64,000 nt of DNA from Scleromitrula shiraiana (Eukaryota; Ascomycota; Leotiomycetes; Helotiales; Sclerotiniaceae): the NCBI GenBank assembly GCA_028455995.1, contig JABELC010000007.1, forward strand, positions 1,916,001 through 1,980,000, read 5' to 3'. The notes below the pieces were generated by a model. It was not told where the DNA came from, searched no databases, and worked only from the letters and a program-made list of their open reading frames with translations. The position numbers and the translations under genes were made by a program. This document shows positions 33,246 to 46,285 of the stretch, piece after piece. Position 1 is the stretch's first letter, and each line of letters opens with the position of its first letter.

Positions 33246-35844
33246 AGTGAATTAGAGTTTGACTAAGGGGGAGAGCTATTATAGTATGTGATGACGATGA
33301 TGATGGTGATGATGATACTAATGACGACAATGACAATGACGACAATATGGTCTAGTCACTAGTGATATATCTATCTATCTAGCTCTAGACGCGAAGTTTT
33401 TGGTGGTTTAGTCTAGGGACTAGAGAGGACGAAGAGATAGTCTGGATTAGAGGAAGTAAAAGAAGGACACTCACTATAAAGATTCATGTATGTGAAAAAT
33501 AACTATACAAATACAACTAAACCCATCAAATAAATCTATATAGATCTAACTATCTCATCAGTCAATCTGTTCGTCTGCCAGTGTCTGTATATAAAACATC
33601 ATATTATACTATACTAAGCCATCTATCATGATCCTATACGATACCGACCCCATTAGAGTAACACTCTATGAAAAAGAAAAGGTAAAGGTATGATTTAAGT
33701 TACTGTTATATATTCTACCAACAACATTCAATACACTTCTTATACAATACTTCAACTTAATTAAACAAGTTCTATACTATACTCGTTTAAATCATCTCCT
33801 CTCCTTTTCTTATCCTACATTTATCTATTACTAAATCAAACCAAACCAGATCAAACCAAATCACTTAGTTTTACTATATCACATGATCTTGCATATACAT
33901 CTATCCATCCATCTACTATATAAACCCAACACACCATCCCATACATAACAAACCATCAAACCCAATTCAATTCCCTTATATTCTTCAAGTTACTCACAAC
34001 TAAATAACCAAATAACCAAACAAATTAATATCTACTACTAGTACTAGTAGTACTATAAAACAAACTTCCACATGCATCCACATATACATCATGCCCTTAT
34101 TCTATTATAAACACTTCCATCCATCATAAACAAAACTAGCTAAAACAGCCCAAAACAAAACAACTAACCAACTAACCAACTAATAAATCAAATCAAATCC
34201 ATCTCCATCCCATCAAAAAATTCTAAACAAAACTCCCAGTCTCTCCGAGTCGTATCAAGATCACCCCACCTCACCTCACCTCATCTCATCCTAAATAAAT
34301 GCATGATGAAGAGAGTGAGGGAGGGAGGAAGGGAGTGTGCTATACTTAATACCTTCATTTTAGTTCATTTCAATGATCTCTCTATTTACTTAATAACATC
34401 TAAATCTATATCTAAATCTAAATCTAAATCTTAAATGAAGTGTTATACTTCCGAGTCGGTACCTTCGGTTCGGTTTGGTGTTAAACGGGTCGGACTCGGA
34501 TTAAAAAGGGGGTTGGATGGATTAACTTGACTAGAGGGATTAAAAGGAGGGATTAAAGAGCAAAAGGACTAAAGGATTAGAAAAAGACTAATTTGAACTT
34601 GAACTAGTAGAGGGACCGTCCTAAAAAACTAATTGAAAAAACTACTACTAGTAGTAAAAAACATTTATCATCAATTAAATAAATAAACAACGTGAATTAT
34701 AATCATTTACTTAGATTAGATTTAAGTTAGAGATATATTTGATAAGGAGGGAGATAGATAGATGAATGAATTATTTTAGTATTACTAATAGGTGATGATG
34801 ATTATGAAATACTACTACTACTACTAGTAGTAGTAATATAATCAATCATTCAATCATTCAATCATGATTAAATATAATCTACTAGTAAATCCTGAGATCT
34901 TTAATAGTAGTACTACTAGTAATAATAATTCAATTCAATTCAGCTCAATAACTTTATTTCGAACCGTTACCGTACGGTTCAGGATTAAAAAACAACTAAA
35001 AAGATTAACCGTTATGAAAGACATTAGAGAGACTAGAGACTAAAGGATGTTTATATATTACTTAGTACATACATACATACATAAACAAACAAACAAACAT
35101 ATACCTCACCACCATCACCATCATCACCATCATCACCACCATCATCACCATTACTATCCCATTCCATATCATCTATTCAAATTAACAAATCGAATCCTCG
35201 GTACATACTACTACATACTACTACTAGTAGGATAGATATCATCTAGTGATAATATAAATTAATATCTTATAAACAAACAAATAAATAAATAAATCAATAA
35301 ATAAACAAATAAACAATCAATCAAACCTCCATATACTACTAGTAGTGGCAGTTGATATCATTCATTCATTCAAGTTTCTCTCTTTTCATATCTTCTCATA
35401 TCTTATCTTCATTCACTACTCTTCTCTCCTCTTCTCATTTTGATACCAATACCACTTAATACCAATACTAACAAACAAACAGACATACTAAAGATCCCGT
35501 ACCTTACTCATCAATTAATCCATCAATTAATCCATCAATTAATCAATCAATCAATTAATCCATACCAACTAAACCAACGCCAACTAACCAACCAACCATC
35601 CATCCATCCGTCTCCCCACCCAATCCCAATCCCAATTCCAATCCCGAACGAACCCAATGCCAAGCCAAACCAAACCAAACCAAACCAAACCAAAACTAAA
35701 CCAAAACCAAAAGTAGATATTTTCCCTACCGTACAAAACTCCATATATGCATACTATAATTTCATTCCATTCCATTCCATTCCATTCCATCTCAATATCA
35801 TGTATCTCCCCTCCCACCATCATCATCACAACCACCACCCCACC
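33246..35844. other. AT-rich spacer with palindromic and tetranucleotide repeats
   Basis: 2.6 kb without a credible gene. Repeated ACTACTAGTAGT-type palindromes occur at about 34032, 34641, 34810, 34910, 35212 and 35332. There are also CATA, AACA, CACCAT and CCATT runs (35070-35150, 35765-35790). Frames such as 35440-36015 translate these repeats. Confidence 0.55.
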
Positions 35845-38800
35845 CTATCTCCTTCTCTCCTTCTTCCCCCTCGCCTCACTCCTTGTAACCCTCTCCTCCT
35901 CCACATGTACAACCTGTTTCTCCTTCTCCTTCTCCTTCTCTTTTTCCTTCTCCTTCTCCACCCTATCCCCCCCCTTCTTCCCCACCTTCCTACTCCTCGG
36001 CTCCTCCGAATGTAAATGCCCCAATTCCCTCAACGCCGTATTATTCCTCCACGTCAAACATCTATGCGCCGCATGATCCAAATGCGGCTGTGCCTTCCCC
36101 CTCGTCGACATCCTCTTATGTTGTGCATGTCCATGTCCCTCATCCACACTCTTATCCTCACTCGGATTAAGATATTCCTTTCTCTTTTCCATATGCCCGA
36201 TGATCTTCTCCTTGTAAAGAATAAGTTCCTTGCGGAGTTTTAATTCGTTATTTCCCCGACTATCGAGCCAATTGATTAATCCCTCAACTGATTCCGGCTC
36301 ATCGTAATAACCCCATTGATGAGCGTTAAAAACATGAGTTGATCCTTCTTCCAAAACTTTACGTTCCGGAACTGTCATGTTGAATTTCGATCTGTATTCA
36401 TCTTGCCATTCTGGTCGCATCTCTATGTAACCTTCACGTTCGAGATCATCCGGTCCTTGAACCCAAATACATCCATTGGCGTAACTTGCATCAGCTGTAG
36501 AACTATTAGGAAGACCAGCATATGGCATTCCATTTCGTTCAAACCAATAGTAACGATTCCAGAATCTATCCTTACCCAGTACACGAGTACGAGGACAATC
36601 AGCTTCTCGAAGATCATTATCCAGAATTGCAATCTCCCCCTCAGCTTTCTTAATTTCATCTTGCTTCTTTTGAATATCCTTAAGAAGTTTCGTAAGCTGC
36701 TTGGATGGTTTAGGAAGTTTAGCTTCAGCCTCGGCTTTTTCTTTCTTTTCCTGTTCAGCTTCACGCTTGCGTTTTCGTTCCGCAGCTCGATCATGACCAC
36801 GACGTAATGAACGTCCTTGAGGAACATCATCATCAGTATCCATAACCTCATCGCCATGAGAATCTTGAATTTCAGATTCAACATCATGCATTGTTACATC
36901 ACCATTCGTAGCTGGAGCCTCTGCAGCTGGCGCTGGTGCTGGAGTTGGATTAACTGGTGGTTCAAGAAGCTTGCGCTCTTCATTTAATTTCTTAAGAGCC
37001 TCGGCACTAATTTGATCAGTAAACATCCAAACAGGACAGGATTCACAATACTTACGCATCTTTCCTAGCACGTTGAAATCCAATCTTTTCCTTTCTAAGA
37101 CCAGTCATATGTTCACTACTCTCTTCCATATAACCACGAACAGCCTTTGTTTCAGCTGTAAGCAGGCAAATAATTTGAAGAGCATGAATGCGCAAATTGA
37201 CATCAAGCTTAGCATACTGTTGTCTCGCAGTTTCTTGTGTTGGTTCAAGATCCAAAGGAGCAAGTTGAACAAGAAGTGCTTCACAAGCAGCGAAATGTTT
37301 TGGATCCTTAGAAAGTTGATGTAACAGGCCAATCATGATAGATTCCCAACCACCATTCTTAAAGTCACGTTTCCTCAGGTGCTCGATCCACTCAATAGCG
37401 ACTTCCATCTCCGCTGCGCGATGAGTACTCTTTGGTCCAGCTGGTACCTCGGGAACTGGTTCGGGTGCTGCCTTCAAAGCTTCAGCTTCAGCTTTCGCCA
37501 AACTACTTCTAGTAGCGCGTCCTGTTGGTTTTGGTTCCGGTTCCGGTGTAGGAGTTGGCATTGCGGTATCTTCAAGAGCCGAATCATCTTCATCTTCACT
37601 CTCATCCTCGTCCTCCAATTCTGGTAATTGAACCTGAACCTTTCCATCATCGGCTTCGGAGTTGACCAAGACTTTCAGTACAGCGCAATGAACTTCGACA
37701 AATAATTCACAGTCCACATCCTCAGATGTAAATTGTAAAGCTTCGACAAAATCATCAAAAGTGAATGAATCCAATGTAAAGACTTGACAGTAGACGTTCA
37801 ATGTATCCCATGTTTCGAGTAATGCTCCAATAGAGGACATATAGATACCATTGCCTTCAGCAATTGATCTCCCAAGTATCATTGGATTATCCTGAGAGTA
37901 ATATTTAATAGAAGGGCGTTTCGGGCCGTCATGTCGTGGAGCCACCTCCAAGTCATCTATTGGGTATTTGATTGGAGGAGGAGGTGGTGGTACCGGAGGA
38001 AGAGATGCAAGGGGTGCAAATGCGAAGGTTGAGTTGTGAAAGTTCTGGAAATGAGGTCCCACTTGTTGCGGTGGCCCATTGGCTTGAAAAGTGTGAGAAA
38101 TGAAGGGAGGTGGGTGGGAAACAAAAGGAGGTGGGTGAGAAACAAAGGGAATTTGGGGAGGAAATTGAGAAGGGATTATATTAGAAGGAGCAGGGTTCAA
38201 AGATGGCTGCTGCTTACTCTTTGACAGCTGGATTTGTTGCTGCTTGCTCTTATGGCTCTTGGGTGCTGGTTTCAACTCTGGGAGTCGAGCCTGTCCATTT
38301 CCTCCATGGAAACTACCAACCATAGCTTCGAAATCGTTTCCAACCTTCCTCTGAGTTTGATTCTGTTTTCTTTCAGCAGCCTTACTCTCATATCGAAGAT
38401 GAGGAGGGACCCGAGTATCGATATGGTACTCCATGGCTACATCGTGCCTAACCAACCAAGGCGCACCATTCCATGCCTCCCTACTGACAGTCTTTTTGAT
38501 GAAAGAGCGAAGAACTTGTTTTGTAAAGATTTTGCGATCCCGAGTAATATGCGCATCATCCACCACTGCCTCCTCGGTAGGTCTATTATCCAAGCTAACG
38601 AAATATCTCGAAAATGGAGGACTGAGTGTGCCATCTGGTAAAACCTTACTTCCGAATCGCGTTTTGTCTCTCACAATACCAGTAAGTCGATCGCCTGTAA
38701 CAACATGAACTGTAACAGCCTCTCCCGGATAATAGTCGGATCTAAATTCCTCGAAAATAAGGTCCACTAATGTATCGATTCGCGAGATGGTTTGAAATTG

Positions 38801-39390
38801 AACGCGCCTAAGGATAGGACCCTTTAATGCTGCTGGAAATGCCTCCTCGACTTCTTGTGCGCCTGCCAACTGTATAATGAGTTAGTTCCCCTCTCTTATG
38901 AACCATGCGCAAGTCTCAAACTTCCATACCTCACTCTTCAGAGCCTCAAAAAATGACAATCCAGAATGACCACTAATTTGGCAGATAAATCGTCGCTACA
39001 ATTGGTTAGATATGATCGCGAGTTTGTCGTTATTGAAGGGTATTTCGAACCTGCTTGTAGAAATCCATACTACTATTATTAGCTACATACTTATTACCAT
39101 AAATGGAGGGAGGGGTAGGAGATTGAAATGAGGAAAACTCACCGAGCCAAATATTGCTCATAATCTAGAAAATATTCGCCCGTTTGTTGAATCACCCAAA
39201 CCTAGAATAATGTTAGTCATTGTACATTGGAGTACATGTCAAAAAAAAATAAAAGTTTGTACCTCTTGATCTTCATTTTCAACAACCGGTGTCGATACAT
39301 ATTGTACCGGTTTCCTCTTAAAGAGAACCTAAACCTATTAGCTATATTCCTTCCCACGATGGAAGAATATTCAAATAAATCTCTTACCAT
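35845..39390 (-). CDS. ITC1: Itc1-like subunit of ISWI chromatin remodelling complex (WAC and DDT domains)
   Basis: Seven exons on the minus strand: 39390-39388, 39328-39263, 39201-39143, 39069-39051, 38995-38930, 38869-37056 and 37006-35845. They join in phase to 1062 residues. The product starts MVLFKRKPVQY and carries a WAC domain at about residues 20-130 (VWVIQQTGEYFLDYEQYLAR, RRFICQISGHSGLSFFEAL). A DDT domain lies at about 415-475 (FTFDDFVEALQF). A WHIM-type motif follows near 800-840 (TRVLGKDRFWNRYYWF), then a basic C-terminus. This order matches yeast Itc1 and animal ACF1/WSTF, partners of the ISWI ATPase that space nucleosomes. A proline- and glutamine-rich linker separates WAC and DDT. 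The first coding exon is just the ATG, followed at once by GTAAGA. The fourth exon is 19 nt. Both are supported by restored family sequence. Confidence 0.92.
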
Positions 39391-41732
39391 TGTGAAGATT
39401 AGTTATAATCAAGAAATCCTGACAGTACTTAAGAACCTAGAGGTAGGAAAAGAATATTAGTTTTTTGATATACCCCTCCATATGATATGAGACATATATT
39501 GATCTATTTAGGTAATTCTTGATGATATTGATGTAGAAATGATTGTTGTTGTGAATTGATCTTGACATTGATTTTGATTGTGACGTGGAAGTGTAGAATG
39601 ATGAAGCAAGCTTATGAAGAATTACCCTATCCTGCCCAACCGTTCGAGAGAGGGGGCCGGCATATGAGTACAATATCAAAGTTCAAACTTACAGATATTA
39701 GATCTTGACGCGTTTCTTCAAATCTACCCTCGTGAATTCCATAAACTCTTCTTTAAAGATGTTATAATAATTGTGTTTGTTGATGGTAAAAGATAAGAAA
39801 ATTTATTACGCGTTGTTCAAAGTGTTTGAGGAAAAGAAAAGATGTTCTAAGAGGAAGAGGAAGAGGAAGAGGAAGAAGAAGAAGAGGAAGAAGAAGAAGT
39901 GGAGTTTTAGATTTTTTTTTTAACTTGTTAAGGAAAAAGGAAGTGGAAGAGGAAGAACCTTACGGAAGTAGTAGAGTAGACCTTAGAAGTTATTATGTAC
40001 GTACGTCTCTTCGTAATGCTACTAATTATTCGAATGCGGGCAAGGTTATTAGTACAGTATACTAGTGATATAGTCCACGGGTACTAGTAGTAGAAGAAAT
40101 AGTAGAAGAAATAAATAAATAAAATAAAAGAAAAGAAATAAAAGAAATAAAATCCATCGGGATAGGAATCTATTGGGACAGGACAGGATAAATTATAATA
40201 ATACAAGTCCCTTATTGGTCAGTTAATACAAATAGCGTTAGACCAAGATGCGAGGATGTGAGAGATGTGAGGATGCGAGCTAGTTTGAACCGAGACCAAG
40301 ACCAAGACCAAGACCATTTCAAGAGACTGCGACCCATAATCATGAGAATTATTATTAAATCCATATCAACATCAATATTTCCCTAGAATTATATCAACTT
40401 TTTTGGACTCTATTTGAAGCTCAAGATGAGATCTTTAATTTGAATGTATATTGATACATATATCTTTTCATTTCATCTACTTATTCAAATTATATACATT
40501 TTGAAAAATCCGTATCGATATATAGCCTTATTTCAAGAATACACCTCGAATTTAACATCAGAGGATGATGACTCGGGATGTCTAAAATTGATCTCGGTTC
40601 ACTCGATTCTTCCTTATTATCGATATTCCATCACTTCCGGAATGAAATAATAGCATTGTTTGTAATGATATGCTTGATATAAGTACTGGGTAGTGGATAA
40701 TTGACGTCGTATGGGGGGTCCACCAGAAGATTCAGGGGTGATAGAAAGAGTACCGAAGGTTGTCATTCCCTCCCGAATTGATATATGACCAAGTATCAAA
40801 TAACCTGCTATCGTATTGAAAGTTATTGTTGTTAATCCCATGTTTATCCCCAAGAATCAATCATGCATTGCCACCTTGTGTTGGGAGAAAGCTCGAGAGT
40901 CTTATTCGGAAGCCTTGCGTTGGCATTTGGGATCTTGCTGGTCCCAAATAGGTATAGACTACCCGCTAAGCGAACACACGTGAGTCTCTTGGGTCAACCC
41001 AAACCCTTCAAACTTCCTGCTCGGCGCTTTACCGCTTGCTTGCTTTTGCTCCCCGAAGCTTTGTCCTAGAATAGAACCCCAACTTGGAACCATATATTTT
41101 CGTATCACCAAGATATCATCAACAAACTGAAGTATTTCGTAAAAATTCATCAGTATATCCAAATATCCAAGATCGTCAAAGCCCCTATTTAATATTCCGA
41201 GATTCTACATTATGGATTCTACCAAACTATTCTCGAGTCTCGAGTCCCGAGGTCCATCCTTGGATCCCCACAAGATTCCATCTCAACAAGTTCATCATCA
41301 TATATGAGATGGTGAACGAAATTAATAGAATACATTTTCTGTCTACGAGTTTCAATATAGATTATTTGATTTTCGCTTCTATCATCGGTCGTTCTAGTTC
41401 CCTTGAGTCCTCTTCGTCTTGTACAAATGTACCCCCTCAAATGTATGCTATTAAGGCTATTACCGCCAGTCGTTTTTACATCAAGATCAATAACAGAGTA
41501 ACAATTCCTTCAATCCAATACATTCAACAGTCATCATCTATCGATTCTCAATAGGCCTTTTCCCCTGAGTGTTCGCTTATGCAATTGGATGTTAATTGTA
41601 TGAACTGTGGTCAACATCCACAACCAGAACTCTTCTACTATACTCAAAAAGATCAGACGCATCTACTGCACCCTCTATGGAACTCAAATGACAAATAACC
41701 CTTCCGAAATATATGGGTATCATGACCACTTT
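39391..41732. other. Intergenic, no supported gene
   Basis: 2.3 kb. A purine-rich GGAAGA run lies at 39848-39902. A GC-richer patch lies at about 40860-41070 within AT-rich sequence. A 156-codon frame at 41084-41554 shows no recognisable family and has an unusual composition, so it is not called. AAAGAAATAA repeats occur at 40105-40150. Confidence 0.45.
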
Positions 41733-43429
41733 CTAACTTGTAAAATACACGACTAAAAATCCTACCCAGCTTCCAACCACCCCAATCGCCGAATATGAGC
41801 TCGTGAACATCAACGGTAAGAATTCCAGACTCTTCCCAAAGATTATCTGATGAAAGAGTGAACAATAAACAATCAATGGTATGCTGATTGTAATATAAAG
41901 CGTAGTAAATCGATCCAGCAAAAATATTCTTGCTTTACTCGAGGCTGGAGCTAAGCGATCAAATGCAAGGAAGAATAGCACAAGCCAGAATATCGTATAC
42001 ACAGTTTTGATAGGAAACTCTGCGGCTGTAAAAAGCAAAGGAAATAGTGAAACATGACCGGCGACAGCCAAAGGTCGGAATGCGCCTAGATATCGACGAT
42101 CTTTTAGTGCGATCAGGCTAAATGGAATAATGACGAGCAGAATTGCTTTTTCGTGGACGTGCCAGCTGAATAAGAATGAAGAATAAGCACATAATGTAAC
42201 CCCTCCAATAAAATTATCCCATGTCGGGCTTTGATAAACCTTGATAAGAGGGATAAAATCGAAGATAGCTGTTAAGGCGAAAGTCATTCCTTTTGTAATC
42301 TCTGGCAAGACGGCAAAAGAAGTATTTCCGACTAAACCACGAGTAACACTGTTGACAGCATCTTGATTGACAGTAAGACCTAATTTAGGAGCCACTATGC
42401 ACGTGTTAGCATGAATTTGAACTTGATTACGATGATTCACCTACCTGTAATCAAAACTCGATCGGTAAAAGAGTACATAGCCCAAACATTTGGTGCCCAA
42501 TAAGCATGACACAAACCTCTACCGAAAGGAAAAAGTCTACTAAGAAGCTGAGGGATTTGACCAAAATATACAAATGGCCCAAAAGCTGCCCCAAAGACCG
42601 CCGCAATCCCAACTCCTAACTTAATGGCATTGCCTAATTTGATATCGAAAGGACGTTTAGGTCCAAATTTAGGACCAAGACAATATCCTGATAACAGGAA
42701 GACAAAGTATGCTGGGGCAAGATAGAGGTATATATGCTTGAGACAAAGTAGTACTGCAAAAAGTAGACCACTTGCCAATTTGGTACCTTCATTCCTAGCC
42801 ATAACCAAGGAAAGTATGAGTAACCCATACATGAAACCATTATATTGAAAATGTATATGATCAATAATAAGTAAACCCGGAGAAAGTAAGATCGAAAGAG
42901 CAGCGGCTTGTGAAGGACGTTTTAATTTCGCCGGGGCAGATTGTACGAATCTTCAAGTAATATCAGCGAACATGTCCCCCATTATACCCCCACCAGCTAA
43001 CACTTACAGATGAAGCGCATATACCAAAACCAGCTCCGTAGCAATGACGCTCGCTCGTTGAAAGTAAATCGTTTGCCAACTATCATATTCCAAATTATAT
43101 ACCCTCAACATCAAAGGATCAATCCATTCCGCGAATTTGGAAAGGAATAATTCGAAATATGCGAAGAAGGGAGGATAATCGAGTGTCCATTCCGAAGTCT
43201 TTTCCAAATACCATTCATTCAATGGTAAACTATTTGTAATTGCCAACCAATTCCTATGAACCTCGAAATCCGTGGATTTGCTATTCCCACTTCATTAGCA
43301 TCATGGTTTTTGGAGAGGGATATCTGTGAGATGTGAGGAAGTAATAACTAACTATGCTGGAAATAATAAGATCTTAAAAGCTGTAGCTACAACTGCACAT
43401 TGTGCTATGGAAGGATATGTGTCTGCCAT
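41733..43429 (-). CDS. ALG8: Alg8 dolichyl-phosphate-glucose glucosyltransferase
   Basis: Four exons on the minus strand, 43429-43353, 43280-43008, 42950-42445 and 42394-41733, give 505 residues in phase. The luminal family signature is very clear: STDFEVHRNWLAITNSLPL followed by EKTSEWTLDYPPFFAYFEL. Further markers are HFQYNGFMYGLL, LKHIYLYLAPAYF and HVHEKAILLVIIP. Many hydrophobic segments fit a multi-pass ER membrane protein of the ALG6/ALG8 (GT57) family. Alg8 adds the second glucose to the lipid-linked Glc1Man9GlcNAc2 oligosaccharide before transfer to proteins. The family signature distinguishes it from Alg6. The start MADTYPS was chosen because it fits the short fungal N-terminus. A longer frame upstream (to 43561) is possible but looks unlike the family. 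Confidence 0.95.
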
Positions 43430-44171
43430 GCCGACATCATTCAATAAAAAATCAATATTGTTGTTCAATGGTCGATGATGCAGGGTATGAAGTGGTGTAC
43501 GAGTATCGTGGTCTCGAAAAAATAAATTAATGAGGTGAGGTTCTCTAATGTTTCTCCACACGTATCAAACACCAAACACCAAACACCAGCATATCGGAGC
43601 TTAAAATGACCGACGGACATTATTACCTAAGAACCATGGAATCCATACATACATACATACATACATACCATGGAAATCCGGTGCACTCGTTTAAAGAAGC
43701 AAAAGGGCTTGGTGATGGATGATGCTGTAAATAGAAATTCCGCACCAAAACACAACAGGGAAGAAGCTTCTGCGTATTTTCTCTTGTGCTTCTATAGCGG
43801 CACGTACCGGTACACCTATGTGAGGCTGTGAGCACGTTGGGAAAGCAAAGAAAAGTTAAAACTCAGACACAGTGCGGACGTATAAACAGGGATAAATAAA
43901 TTCAACCCGGCCAGAGTAATAAGAGTAAGAGCAAGAGTAAGAGTAAGAGCTTCTTCTCTAGGGCTTCATCCGCATCTACTGTGTTCCAAACCAAACATTT
44001 CCTCCTCCGTCTTACACTCATCTCATACTCCTACCATACCATACCATACCATACCATACCATACCATACCATACCATATCATACTCATACTCATACTCAT
44101 ACCCATATTCCTACCATACCATACCATACCATACCATACCATACCATACCATACTGCCAAAAAACAATAAT
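43430..44171. other. Intergenic with microsatellites
   Basis: Upstream region of Alg8 and of the small ORF. It has a CATA run at 43647-43669, AGAGTA repeats near 43920-43950 and the ATACC array listed separately. Confidence 0.5.
44033..44155. repeat. (ATACC)n array, interrupted
   Basis: Two blocks of ATACC/CCATA pentanucleotides of about nine copies each, separated by ATACTC-type units near 44083-44110. The array ends 17 bp before the ATG of the 73-codon ORF. The same pentanucleotide recurs at about 54230-54264. Confidence 0.93.
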
Positions 44172-44393
44172 ATGGATCCAGCATTTGTACCTTCAGAAAT
44201 CGCCATCCGACATATTATCCATCATAAATTTACATTTGAAATAGGACCATCGATACTATCACTAGGAAAACCAATTCGATCCTTCATTCTTACAATTGTT
44301 GGTATATATTGTGTTAGCAATATAATTCGAGGAACATTACAATCTGTCTCTAAAAATCAACCTGATTCCGATCTAAAGGGAATAAATAAATAA
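44172..44393 (+). CDS. Possible small membrane protein, 73 residues
   Basis: A single-exon frame of 73 codons with one probable membrane segment (about residues 35-57, FILTIVGIYCVSNIIRGTL) and no strong low-complexity bias, unlike the repeats on both sides. I do not recognise the family. Small inner-membrane subunits of mitochondria look like this, but nothing diagnostic is present. It lies 17 bp after the ATACC array and 408 bp before the lectin gene, on the same strand. Chance cannot be excluded. Confidence 0.4.
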   Translation: MDPAFVPSEIAIRHIIHHKFTFEIGPSILSLGKPIRSFILTIVGIYCVSNIIRGTLQSVSKNQPDSDLKGINK

Positions 44394-44800
44394 ATAGATA
44401 GATAGATAGATAAATAAATAAATTTCCTAAGGGGAAGGGTGAGGTTTGGTGAGGTTTGGTTTGGTTTGGTTTCGTTTCGTTTCTATTTGAAGGTTACGCA
44501 GAAGCATTGGCCATAGGTACTACTGTATGGATGGTACTGTAACCTTTGACGGATTATTATATGCAAGTTGTCCATAACTTAACTTCTTGTTGCTATTCTA
44601 TCATTCTATTATTCTATTATTCTACATTTATTATTCATTCTTTTCATTCTTTCCAATTCATACTCATACCTTATGATAGAAAGATTCTTCTTTTGCATCT
44701 GAGGAAATATACATACTTGGAACTCTGGAAGTTCTTTCTTGTCCTTTCTTTTTTTTTCTCCTCTTCTTCTTTTGCTTTTAGGAGGAAAATAATTAAAGAT
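44394..44800. other. Spacer upstream of lectin gene
   Basis: A GATA/AATA microsatellite (44390-44420), a TTTGG run (44450-44480) and a TATTC run (44600-44635). It must contain the promoter of the lectin gene. Confidence 0.45.
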
Positions 44801-46285
44801 ATGTATTTTTTCAAAGCTCCATTATCATCCCTTGCCTCGGTAGCATTCTTTACATATACTCAAGCTACCTATCTTAACAGCGATTTAAGTTTTGGTCATG
44901 ATGGAAGGTAAGTCTATTTATTTATAAGAGATCTCAATTGATCAATTGCTACTGTCGATATTAAGAATAGATCTTATTAACAATAACAACAGAATTTCAC
45001 CAAATGGTCGAGCAATTCCAAACTTTCATCTAATCGGTCAACCAAATTATCCCGATATCCTTAAAGATAGAATTGTTCTTACATATCCTGTCGCTGGTAA
45101 CCAACGAGGTGCAATATGGACGGAAAAGAAACTTCAACATTCACAATGGGCCGCTGATATTGAATTTCGTGCTACGGGTCCTGAACGAGCTGGTGGGAAT
45201 TTAAATATCTGGTATGCTAAAGATGATGGTATCAAAACGTCAAGTATATATACTGTTGGAAAATTCGATGGTCTTGCTTTGGTTATAGATCAATATGCTG
45301 GATCGGTATGTATCTTTATAGCCCCCTCTTCTTTAGACGACTTACTTATATCTATTAGGGTGGATATATTCGTGGATTCCTTAACGATGGTACAGTTGAC
45401 TACTCAACTCATCATTCCGTCGATTCCCTCGCATTTGGTCATTGTCCTTATTCCTACCGCAATCGAGGAATCCCATCCAAGATTCATATCCGTCATACAT
45501 CCTCCACATTTAAAGTCGAAGTTGATGGAGTCCTCTGTTTTGAATCTCCCAATATTAAATTACCTCGCGATTACGTCTTTGGAGTAACTGCTGCATCAGC
45601 CGAAAACCCAGATTCATTCGAACTTTTCAAATTAGTCGTAACAACCGATTCTCACTCACCTGATGATGTGGAAGTTCCCAATCCTCAAGATCAACAACAG
45701 CAATTCCAAGCTGCATCCAATCCTCCTCAAAATCAAAACCAGAATCAGAACCAAGGACAACAACAACAACAACAACAACAATACGAAGACTCTCCAGCAT
45801 CCAACTACAAATCCCAAGACGCCCAATTCGCCGACCTCCACAACCGTCTCCAAGCAATGATGAAACACATCACCGCGCTAAACCGCGACCTCTCCTCCTA
45901 CCAATCCAACTCCCTCTCCCGCATCGACGCCCTAAACACAAACATCAACACCCTCTCCTCCACAATATCGCGGCTAGAATCCTCCCTCTCGAAACTCGAC
46001 TCCGTGGCCGCGCTAGAGCGGAATCTGAGAGATGTAGGCGGCGACGTGAGAAAAATGAAAGATGAGTTTCACGAAGCGTTGGATAGACACACGTTGAGTT
46101 TGAAGCAGCGGGTTGCGGAGAGTCATGGGAGTTTGCTGGGGACTGTCGGGGAGGGTCTGAAGGGCGGGCAGGGGGTCGGGGTTTGGAGTATTGTGGGGAT
46201 TGTGGCGGGGGGTCAGGTCGCGCTTGTCGCGGTTTATGCGTGGTATAAGAAGAGCAAGCATGGGGGGAGTAAGAAATATTTGTGA
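44801..46285 (+). CDS. L-type lectin of the Emp46/47-ERGIC-53 family
   Basis: Three exons, 44801-44907, 44993-45305 and 45359-46285, give 448 residues. A signal peptide of about 23 residues (MYFFKAPLSSLASVAFFTYT) is followed by the lectin domain (DLSFGHDGR, RGAIWTEKKL, GNLNIWYAKDDG, GLALVIDQYAGS, HHSVDSLAFGHCPYSYRNRG) to about residue 250. A glutamine/asparagine-rich linker, a helical coiled coil and one membrane segment near residues 413-434 follow. The short cytosolic tail ends KKYL, a KKxx retrieval signal. Proteins of this type are cargo receptors that carry glycoproteins from ER to Golgi. This fits type I membrane topology with a luminal lectin domain. The second half, from about 45790, is richer in GC than the first, probably from codon choice. 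Confidence 0.9.

Noticed and set aside
35440..36076. Frames of 191 and 109 codons on the plus strand
   Set aside because: Built from CCAT/AATC tetranucleotide runs, and they overlap the 3' end of the Itc1-like gene in antisense.
41084..41554. 156-codon plus-strand frame and a GC-richer patch at 40860-41070, considered as a transposon remnant or gene
   Set aside because: No family, no splice partners and no terminal repeats could be found. Evidence is insufficient either way.
43352..43561. N-terminal extension of Alg8 by 44 codons
   Set aside because: The extra residues (histidine- and arginine-rich) do not resemble the family, while the inner ATG gives the normal short N-terminus.
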